Below, piece after piece: positions 48,401-60,400 of a stretch of 64,000 nucleotides of DNA (within the stretch, counting starts at the first letter, position 1; the number at the start of each line of letters is the position of its first letter). This DNA comes from Nectonema munidae (lineage: Eukaryota > Nematomorpha > Nectonematoida > Nectonematidae): positions 806,001 through 870,000 of the forward strand of contig JAUIRK010000920.1 of the NCBI GenBank assembly GCA_030549495.1. The letters are read 5' to 3'. Below the pieces are notes generated by a model. It had not been told where the DNA came from. It worked only from the letters and a program-made list of their open reading frames with translations, and searched no databases. Position numbers and translations under genes: made by a program.

Positions 48401-51400
48401 TTATTTTCGGAAACTTTTTAAAAATTTAAATTTGATGAAAGAAGAAAAATATCAAATAAAAGACAAAAAAGTAAATCCCAATAAAAATCAATATACAGGC
48501 TCCGTTGGTTAAGGGGAATTTTTTAAGAAAAAAATCGTATTGTATGGAAAAGTTTACAATATAAAGTTTATTTGATCAATTTTCTTCGGAAAATTATAAA
48601 AAGAAAAAGGTTTTTTGTATAGTCTTATATAGAGACGATTCAAGAAAGAAAAACTCAAAATAGTTTATAGACACCACTCATTTCATTTAAAGCATAGTAG
48701 AGTTATCCAATTTTAAAAAGACTTGGGTAAAAATGTATATTAATATGATATATAAAAATTTAAGAACTTAAAATAATATCAGTGATTCTGATAAGAAATG
48801 CTTAACTATACAAATATTGTTTTCTAATCATCTCTAATTTATAAAATATATTTCAAAAAATTTAAACATTTTAATTTTGTTGGCCTAGACAATTTAGTAA
48901 AAATCAAGAAAAACTTTTCTAATCTACTTAATTTTGAATTAATTGCATGTAATTTTTCCAGGAGTCAAAAAAAATAAAAAGCTTCAATTTTTAAAATATA
49001 TTTTATAAGATTATGCAATAATTGGGATCATTTATTTTTAGTCCAATTTATGTGATAAAGTTGACTTCTCTAAAAGTTAGTAATGTAGGAACTAAAATAA
49101 TTATATTTGAATGAGCAAACGTTCAAAACGATGCTAATTCTATTTAATACCACCATAAGATAGAGATTATTGAAAACTCATTTTTAAAAGCACAAGATTT
49201 TTACACCCTTGTCTCCCCATTATTATTATTATATCGTATCATCAAAGCCCGTGCTAACCAAAAGGGCTGAAACTATACATTATGAAAATACACACTATAA
49301 AATTTTCCTTTCTAGAAGCAAATTCGAAAAATATTGGAAACAAGAGCTAAAGAAGGTCATAAAACTAAGGTGATGAGGATTGAGGAGTATAATTAACTAT
49401 TATAAAACAAAAGTAAAGAAGAAAATCATTTTATTAACAATATATCATTTTTAGAGTAATAAAGCAATTTTGGATGTCAAACATTCAGACTTCTTGATTT
49501 TTCGTTGAAATAGTTCAAAAACTCGAAAACCCTTTTAATTAAGGATCGAAAAACTTCTCTCACAGGATGCAGTACTGATTCCTATTGCTAGAGCAGCTTG
49601 ATACTCAAAAAATACTCTAGACAATTTTATAATATATTTATTGAAACTACCAATGTACAAAGAAAAGACTTCTTCACAAGCGCACTTTATCGGATGTAAT
49701 TCATTTTAAACTTATTTAAGCTTGAAAAATTGAGTGGAGAGGCTTGGAAAATTGAGTGGGGTGAGGGGGCTAGGGTAAAAAATGGGGGGGGGGGGGGGGG
49801 CTCAAGCCCCCAAATTAAATAGGGTGCGCGGGCCCTGCATATCATAGTCGGAATAAACACTATTTTAAAAAAGTATCAAATTAAATACACATAAAAATGT
49901 TATATTTATTCTATAAAAAAACCTTATAAAATATTGACTGGCATAAAACCCGGTTTGCATAAATAACAAATTTGGCTCCCTATTTTTTCTCATATTTGGT
50001 AAATGGGTAGCAACGTTACACACTTATGATACTTTTTTATTGCTCAGTCTCTGATTTGATATAATACTGATAGAGAGATAGCAGTGTAAAAGCTGATTCT
50101 AGCGATATCATAACCAAATATTACATAATTCCACGTTATCACTTAAAGTTTGACAAGAATAAAAGTTTTTTTTCATACATAAAAGTTTTATCTTTATCTA
50201 CTAAATTTGACAATAAAATATTTTAGAATTCCAACTTATAATAATAAAAATTTGGGTAAATCAATCACATTACTTTTCGTTATAATCATCTTTAAATTAA
50301 ATATTCCAAAACTACCTGTCTAGAAACTATGTTGAAAAATGACAAAGAATAACTTCACGAAGTGTCAAACCTTCATACCAATTATCAACACGTTCTAGCT
50401 AATCAATTTACCATATGGAGAGATGTAGATCAAATGCGAAAAAGTAAATAATTTGAGATTCAGATCATCATCTTTAGAAAAAAATGTAAATGAATTAGAC
50501 AAGAGAAAAATAGAACGTCATGCTGTAAAAATCAAAGTAAAAAAAGTTAATGAAAACTTACGATACCAATTCTTGGGAAAATGTTTTATTAACAAGATTT
50601 ATCTTTTTATTTTAAATATAAAAAACTTTCCTTTTGAAAATCTTAATAAAAATGCATAATTTTTTACATAATATATATTTGGTCTTTTATTTTGTACCTA
50701 AATGAACTTTATCGTCTTAGTTAAACAAAATTTTCCAAAAAAAATTTTACTTTCAAATAAAATGAAAAGAAAAATATATTTTAATTATTTTCGGAGAAAA
50801 ATTTCAATTGGACAAAAATTTTTTGCTGAATTTATATGTATTATTATATTTATTTATCGTCATTTTTTCATATTTTTATTGCGTATCTCAGGTGAAAAAG
50901 GGCAATGTCGATGGGTCTGTAAACAGATGGCTCGAAACTCGCCCTTCTCACACGTCTTTGACATTTTGCCATATGTTTGACGTACCAAACTACCAAGAGC
51001 TATAAATATCAGTCTTCTATATATATTTTTAGGTGTATGCAACGGAAGCAGATGGTTCAATAAATATTATGACAAAGAAGACTTTTATTGCATGTGTGAC
51101 ACTAGCGCTGCATACGTGGATGGCAGATGCAAACGTAAAACTTTCTTGAGCACTTTTTACTTGAGCTATTTTTCAAAATTTAGCCATTTTGGAGCATTCT
51201 AAATCGTTCCTCAGTTCAATAAGGACGCTTCTCAATGGCTCAACCCAAATTCAATGGCGATCTGAAGCTAAAAAGATTACTTGGGTGGAATTGGTAGAAA
51301 GATATGGACATAGAGCTGAGAGAATCAAAACAGAAGTTACTACTGGAAACTTCAAAGAATATATCGACGACAAAGAAGATATTCTACTCACCGTGTTGAA

Positions 51401-54400
51401 GTTGCAAGTTTTCACACATTCTTTAGAACCAACAGAGGAATATGCTTTAAAATACACAGGATATTTACGTAATGTTTATATATTTATTCTGTATAGATGT
51501 CGTTATTTTTGTATTAAAAGTAATTTAAAAGTTAAAAATTTCTATTTCATTACATCGATATGAAATAAATTCGAAATATTATACCTGAGTAAAGTACATG
51601 AAAAACTTTACTTTACTACTGAGTATGTTCAAATATCCTGATCACATAAATAACATTTTTTTCTTTCAAAAGTTGCCTTATCTCCAAAAAAATACGTTTA
51701 TTTCCCTCTCCGGTTTTCAACTGAAATGAATTGAAATTGAATAAAGACGTCTGGTTTTTCTGGTACTTAACTTGTTATTGGATACACATAAACTGTAAGT
51801 TTTTAACATCTATGGAAAGAGAAAATATAATTTATTACTTTTGAGTAATCAAAATCAAATTGAATCAAGGCATAACGTCAACATGCTTTCTTTCAAATTG
51901 AAATTTTTATGATCAATTTTCTCTATATTTATCCTTAAGGGTTGGATTTATTGAAATAATGTTTCCCCAAAATTTAATATCCCATCTTTAAAAAAACTTA
52001 ACTTATCTTCATTGCCTAGTTATGTTTACTTGTCAACATAATACGCGTTAAGGATTTGAATAAAACACTGTATTTTGAGGGTTTTTTTGGATTAAAAGCA
52101 TAGAATTGAATCCCTATTTTAGAAGCAAATAATGTTTAATTGAGTCTCAATGTATCGTCAGAGATCAAATAATTTCTACATTTTAACTTGGTCTTAGCAA
52201 ATTTGGCGAAATACAGCCCATCTATCATTATGCCAATCATTTCCTAGAGGTTTTTATCCACGAATATTTTTTACTTTAGAGCATTTTACCAACATTTACA
52301 TTTTCCATATAAATTTAAATACCTAAATTTGTAAAATATAAAATCTTCTCAATTATTGAATCATACTAGAAAATAGATATAATATGTGTAAAAATTTATT
52401 TATTTCTAAAATTTGACAATTTGAGAAACATCGCCATTTAAATCCCTTTTTAACAGTTTTGATTGATTTTCAAACAAAATAAACAGCACCCTTCAATTCA
52501 GCATACTAGAAAATGGGTATATAATGTTATACAATTATTTTAAATATTATTCAGAAAAAAACTCCAATTTGGAGTTCAAGTACATTTCGTATAACCAAGA
52601 CATTTCCTACCCAAGTCATTTCGTATCTATGTTGGTCAGTTCTTACCCAAAATTAAAAAAAAACTCGGTACAAAACATACATAACAAATGTACGAAATGT
52701 CTCTGCTTTGAAACCTTTTTGGTACGAAATGTCCTGCACCGCAAATTTGAGATGAGTAGCCAATCTATATCACTTTTTTGACAACTTTAAGTTATTTCAT
52801 CAAATAATATTATGAACATGGAATTCAACATACGTGATTTCGGTAAGCTAGGCCAAAATTGATTGCAAAAAGCATAAGTTTTTTCTTCACGTAAAAAATT
52901 CGTGTATGCATCTGAACAAAAATTGTAAAGATTGTGTAACGTGGTTTAGTGATACTTACATCTGCATATAGAACTAAATGTCCAATTATTTTCAAATAAC
53001 TCTCATAGACTTATTAGTTGGAGATTTTTACTGATTAAGACTAGCTACTACGCGACTATCTAACTAACGGCTAAGTAAGACATTTACTAACTAAATAAAA
53101 ATATAAGAACCTTTTTTTGAGGTTTAAATATTATGTTTTTTTTTACAAAATTTTAAACTTATAAAAACAATTATTTCGAAATGTTAACTTTAATTGAAAA
53201 AAACTAAAGAAAAATATTAAATAAATTTTATTTTAAATTTTAAATTTATAGTAATTTTTCATAAATTTATTTTTTATGAAAAAAAAATTAAAAAAAAATT
53301 TTTAACTTTTTTTTATGAAATTTTAAAAATACAAAAATAATTTTTTGTAAGTAAATTTTTATTGGAAAAAATTAAATTCCATGTTATTATATGCTTCTAA
53401 GCCCAAATAATACAAAATTAAAATTTGATTGGTCAGGTGTAGGGTTTGCATAAGTATCGAAAATTAGGAACCGATACCGAAAAAAACTTATAAAACCGGG
53501 AAATCCCAGTTCCAAACGGTTCCAAGGAGATATATAGACAGCAAAAAGATGCAATTAAATTGACGTTTTTGATTTATTATAAACAGATGTACACTTTTTC
53601 TTTCTATATCATTATCATTAAAATGGTTTTAGGAGAAAAGTGTGCAAACGACAAAAGTGTGCAGCAGGGAAAAAAAAATTAACTCTTTTGTCGTTTGCAC
53701 ACTTTTCTCCGTTTACCATTAAAATGAGATGACGATGGAAAAAAGATTTTATATGAATGAAGTGCAGTAAAGTTTTATGCAAAGAATTGCATAGTGAAAT
53801 AAATCAATTACAACTGGCAATATTTCTAGAAATAATTTCGATATTCAATTTTTGAAAAAGGTAAGTTTTTCTGTTTTTATCACAAAGTTATTTATATTTA
53901 AATTTTGGCGATTTTTTCCAATATTAGTTTTATGACCAATTCCAAAAGGACCAATTTATCATTAAGGATTCCTAACCCTTAAATGATTACGTGTTTCAAA
54001 ATAAACGAAAAACGAAGAAGGACCCAATTCGTATACATATATAAAGAGATAAAATACACGGGCCTTGAGAATGTTGAAAGTTGATAAGCGGGAGAATGGA
54101 GTGAAATAGGTTAGGAACGATGTTCTTATAAAACACAATATAACTTCTCTTAAATAACTTTCAAATTTCATTTTTAGATATAGGAATTCACGAATTGGAG
54201 ATTATTGAAGAAAGTTCAGAGAAGATGTTGGCAGGAAAATTTAGTTCACCGACTCTAGGAAAATGTCACATTAAAGATCAAGGTAAGAGAAAGTGGTATA
54301 TAATTTTTTTGCTTGTGACTTCTCTTTTGTGGTTGTTGGTTCGCTTTTTTTAATATTCACAGCTTAAGCATTTAGGGCAGTGATTCCCAACCGGTGTGCC

Positions 54401-57400
54401 GCGGCACTAAAGGGTGCCGTAAGATTTTTTAAGGGTGCCGCCAAATTTGTGCAACTACACTAAAACTTAACATTACATATTTGTATTATTATATTTTCTG
54501 TGATAGCAGGATCAGTATAAATTTTTTTTATATGATCTCTGTATAAGGTATTTTGGCATCAATGCAGATGTAAAAATAAAAAAATTATAATAAAAAAACT
54601 ATGGAAATTTTAAATAAGATTTTCCTCAAAGGGTGCCAGGAATTATTAAAAGGCTCGCCAAGGGTGCCGCAAGCTAAAAAAGGTTGGTAAAGGGTATATA
54701 TGCTCGTATTATGCTGGATTATGTTTTTCATAGCTTTTCATGATTTTGTTTAAAAGTTTGGTGCCTTAAAGATCCAACCTGTGACCTTAAAATGCAAGGG
54801 CAACGCTCCACAATAAAAACCATTCAGCATCCACAAATATTGTGTGAAATATTTGATAATTTTGACATCTTTTTGTTAAAACAAATATCAATTGTATAGT
54901 GATTCACTCGATATTCTAATTTTTAGTATTTCTCTCAAAAAATTCTCGGCATGGAAATTATTTTAGAACTGGACGAATTTTTATTTTTAAAAGCTTTTTT
55001 ATGCACTATCTACGTCGGTATGACTTTTTAGTTAAATCCGCTTGAATACAAAACAATCCACTATTTTGGATTTGAATCCATTTCTGCTTGTGTAAAGTTA
55101 GTTAGATCATCAATGTTCAAGAATGCTTTTTGGAAGAAGTGTTGATAAGTATATATTTATAAAAACTTTAAATGGAAAATTTGAATGGATAGTGATCACT
55201 TATTTTGCACGCAAAATTTCAAAGTTAATTGATCAGTTGAACATCATAAAAAGTGATATAAATGCAGTAACCTGAAATGTGGGTTTTACCTTAAAAAAAA
55301 AGTGATTCATCTTTGTAATTAATTTCTTAAGACATTTTTCTTCATCAAAGTGAATATTAAAGTCTTATGACTGATTATCCATAAATTGTTTTAGTTAAAT
55401 GAAATAAAGACACTTTAAGAAAAGTTCTAAGCATAAAATTGTATCATAAAATATCAAATAAAGAAGTTTAGGCAGTGGATGGAAAGAGGAGAAGTATCTT
55501 TATAGTAAAAGCAGAAATATTACGAAGAATGTTTTGAGACACAGAATGGATGAATGATATAAAACTTCCAAAAATTTAAATATGGACAAAGAGATGCAAA
55601 GGAAGACTTTGACTTATTTGGAATGGCACGAAATAGAGAGAAATTGTTAAGATATCAAAGAGACATGTGGAACTCTGGTTGAAGTTTTCAGAAGTGTACA
55701 ACAGCATAATTGGGTAGCAGAGAATTATTGTGAACATTTTAGAGATAAAAAAATTAACATATTTTGTGTAAGAGTTTATACGTATTTATAGATAAAGCAA
55801 AAAAATTCATACATACACACATATTACATTTATTATAAAAATATTCAATTCATTCAATTCAATTCAATTTATTGTTAATTAAACATGATGTATATTATCG
55901 AAAATGAATATATCATGTTAGTGTATGGACACTGTGAGAAAAAAATAATTGATATCAAGCAGAAACACAATATTCAAAGCAAAAGAGGAGAAGAGTTGGA
56001 AAAGTATTGCTGTAATCATAGGATGAGATCGGCAAACAAGGATTTTTTAAACTGTGAAAGGGAGGACATGGTTCTTTTTTCTTACTTTAGAAAAGGAGTG
56101 ATAGTAGATAGGGTAAAAATGTTTTTCAAACAGTTGATTAGTTTCTTATAGTAATCTTTTTTATATGAGTATCTTTTGCTTAAAAAAAAGTAGAGTATTG
56201 TGTTCTACAAGATACAGGAGTAGAGTAAGTACCAACATCTGCCATTTTAAAATTAAAGCAGAGAAGAATTTTAAGTTGGAACTTTTCCCACATTAAACGT
56301 TAAATTCATAGGGAAGAAGGCTTGTCTAAGAAAAATAAATAAATAAGTTAGGTTTTGTGTAATAAGTCTCATCAATTACCTGATCAATTTCAGAAAAATT
56401 AGGAGTAATTTACAAGAAACCCGTTCCAATGTTTCATTATTCTCTGTCTTAAGGACTTTTTAAATAAATTATTTAGAAATCTGAGATTGTAATTATCTAA
56501 ATCACGATTAAAGTACGTCCAATGATCAAAAATATGAGATGTGAAGTTGGAAAAAAGCTTATATACAAGTGTGGACATTTGTGGGAAATATATGTCCACA
56601 ACTTTTAGTAGATTTTAGCGATAAAAGAGAGATGTATGACTTATAGAGGGCATTTAAAAATAATCCGAATAACTTTATTGAAGACAGCATAATTTGCTAA
56701 TGCCAACGATATTACCGATATCGAAGGGTTAATAGAAATAGATAGAAATAAACTTTTATATATTGTGAGTTTAGATTGTGCCGGTAACTCGTCTTATCTC
56801 TTTTGATTATACCATTGACAGAGTTTAGTTTGGCTTCTACAAATGTATGTGATTTTCCAGGTTATATTTTTATTTCTTAAAAGGCCAAGAAGGAAAAATC
56901 TTTCAACAAATTTCATGCTGCCACTATACTCAATTATTATTTTTTTGTTGGAAAATACATTGCTTTTGTCTTTTTATTTACAATAAATTAATTCAAATAT
57001 CACCATTCAAAAATTGAATTTATTCTTTGATCTGCTGAGGAGATGGAAGCATTCAATTTTGGAAGTGGTGCAACGATGGTAAAATCGTCTAAGAAGAAAT
57101 ACAATTGTGTATTTTTATTAAAGTTATAAATGTCATTATAAAAAGAAAAAACAAAAGTGAAGCAAGGATTGATCCTCGAGGAACTCCTTTAGAAATTGTG
57201 CTTTCAAACTTTGGCGACGATTAGTATGATTTCAAAAATGTTGTTGCATCAAATGAAAATCCATGGAGTAATAATTTAGTTATTAGAATATCATGAGAAA
57301 TGCTATCGAAAGCCTTGGGGAGATCTATGAACTATGCTAGGACTTCATCAGATTTATCAAATGAATATGTATCTATAAAAAGCGTATTCATGTGATTTGA

Positions 57401-60400
57401 TGGAAATTTAGGCCTGAAAGCAAATTGATAATAATGAAATAAAATGTCGTATTGCTGAACGTACTTAAAAATTTGCTAATCGAGTATTTTTCTATTATTT
57501 TAGAAACTGTCTTATATGCTTATAGGTCTATAATTTCGAATAGAAGAACGTTGTCCTTTTTTATTTAAATTTTTAATTAAATTTTACATGAATAAAGTCA
57601 GGGCCGGCCTTAGGCCACTGCAACCTAAGCGGTCGCTGTGGGCCCCGCGTTTCTCATTTTTTATTTTGATGATATATTGTATGATTTCGCTAAATGCAAG
57701 GTTCGCAAAAATAAAGTTACTTTGATCGTCATTTTGTGTTAATGAAAAAGTAATAAAACTAATCCCTTTTCTTTTTTTCAAAATCTTATTTCTCATTTTT
57801 AATCTTTTTTCCTACCCGCACTGGGCCCCACGCTATTTATTTTGCATAAGGCCCCGTGAACACTAGGGCCGGCCCTGAATAAAGTAAACAATTAGACAAA
57901 ATATAGGAAACGATAAGAATTCAAAAATTTCTTTACTTGAATCCCTTATAAATTTGAAAATAATGCTTTAATTCAACATTTTCTATTATTTATATTTTTT
58001 GAATCTATACAATAGAATGTAAAATTAAGTGAAATCTATTTGTCAACTTATCAACTAGCTTCCTCTAATTCATAAACCCAAGATTAAATGAATCCGCTTT
58101 GAAATATTTCTCCAAAAAGCGAACTAATAAATACATTTGCAGAATGAATAAATATCTGAGAGAATCAAAATTATAAAAGTTTATTGTATTTTTTCAAGTT
58201 TAAATTATTTAAATGTGCCTGATGTGAACGGTAAAGATTTTTTTTTGTAAAAAATTTTGTTTGTGTTTTTATCTTAATATTAATCACTGGTCGAAGAAAA
58301 CAATTTTTTCCCGTTACTAGAACAAACTAGATTTTTTAATATAATTTTACACGCTAATTTTAAATTAGCAAGTCCTATTTTTTAGGTATTCACATGCAAT
58401 TTTATGTCTTTTTTATAACCTGAACCATCGATTGGTTAGTTGAAAAAATATATAAATTTCAACACATATATTTTTGTTATTTAAAACTTGAATTAAAAAA
58501 TGTATAGACAAATATAACTTCAAAATATTAGTTTTTGATTTTCGTTGATGTGACACTCACAGTCGGGATAATCCTGGTAGTGTGTCCAACAATAGTTGGC
58601 GAGTATACTTTCATTCCATTTATCTTTTTTCCATAGCACTAATATCTTGATGGAAACTTTCTCCATCTGACTGCCTCAAGATTTTCTGCGAAAAAAACCA
58701 CAAAAAGGAACCTTTAACAACATAAATCCCTTATTTTGGTTTAGCTTGTGTGATTTTTGACAATTTTTTAACTATATATTCAAAGCCATTCGAGTTTCTT
58801 CTTGTAAGCGTTTTTATATGTTGCTTTATTAGCCCAAGTTTTATATGTAAAGAAGGTAATAAAACATTATGTGTATTGACTAGAGCAGTGGTTCTTAACC
58901 TGGGGGTAGTGACCCCTTTGGGGGTCATTTGGAGTTTTTACAGGGGTCATGAAAAACTTTTGGTATCAAAAAGTGTATCCTCATGAACGTCTTTCCATCA
59001 GTTGCAAAACTATTTCTATTTAATGTATTCATAATCCTGATTGTATGATGCAATCAATTAATAATTTTGCCCTTAAAATCAAACATCATTTTAAATCTCA
59101 CACATGTTGCTTGCAATCAAGCAATTGAAAACTATTTTCCGAAGTTAAATAGCCGTTCTAATGACATTTGGATCACCAGACCTTTTTCAGTGACCGAAAG
59201 CTGCTGTCAAAGTGGAGTTTTTTCAAATAAGAGAAGACAGTCAATTAAAACTCGATTTTTCCGAGCAAGCATTTCCATCATTCTGGGCCAAATTAAAAAC
59301 CGTTTATCCTATTCTTTCCAAACGTGCTAGGATTTTTTTGATACAGTCACCTTCAACTTATTGTTGCGAGACTGGATTTTGTGCAATGATGTCTTTAAAA
59401 ACAAGTGCACGTAATAAGCTTGCAATTGATTCAGACACGAGATGCTGTCTGTCGAGCATTACACCATGTTTTGAAAAACTTTTGTCTGACAAAGAATACC
59501 AGCCTTCGAATTAAATTATACTGAATTTGTTAGATTATATTATTTAAATAAAATTTTTCAATTAAACTTCCTTTTAACAAGTAAGTTTATAAAATATAAC
59601 ATGTAAATTTTCTTGTTTTTAACTTTAAACGGCTGAATCAAAAAGAATTTTATAGGGGTCATAAAATTTTTTTTCATAATATTTAGGGGTAAACAGATCC
59701 TAAAGGTTAAGAACCACTGGACTAGAGACATCTGCTTGACATTAGATAACCCTTGCTGATATGTTGTCCTAGCTTTGCAAACAAAAGTTGAATAGTGCTT
59801 ATTCGTTGCCCGACTGTCCCAAAGGCATAAAAAACAGCAATATTTTGCAAAGCTTGATTGCATTCGCATCACCATTCCTATTATTTTTAAATGATTCGAA
59901 TAATATTTAAATGTGTTCATATGTTTCAGAAAGATGATCAGAATGTGCTAAAGGAATAGAAGGTTTCAAGTTACCATTGTGAAGCAAAAACATTTCAAAC
60001 TGAGTTCTCAAGAATCAATAAATAGCCGCCACTCTAAACAATGAATTATTCCTTTGGTTTAAACATGCAAAAAGACCAACAATATTGTTAGAATAACAAA
60101 GTGGACATTTAATAGATCATTTACCAAAGAAATAATTCATTCTTTAGAGTGGCGGCTATTTATTGATTCTTCAGAACTCAGTTTGAAATGTTTTTGCTTC
60201 ACAATGGTAACTTGAATTTAATAATCTTGTATTTAATAATCAATTTTTGAATTTAATCTTGTATTTAATAATCAAGTTACCATTGTGAAGCAAAAACATT
60301 TCAAACTGAGTTATGAAGAATCAATAAATAGCCGCCACTTTAAAGAATGAATTATTCCTTTGGTTTAAACATGCAAAAAGACCATCAATATTGTTACAAT

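Noticed and set aside
55885-56151. 88-codon frame as an exon or gene
   Set aside because: No motif, no usable splice sites in phase with the host gene, Lys/Ile-rich as expected by chance.
57584-57796. 70-codon minus-strand frame
   Set aside because: It is the inside of the 279-bp hAT MITE.
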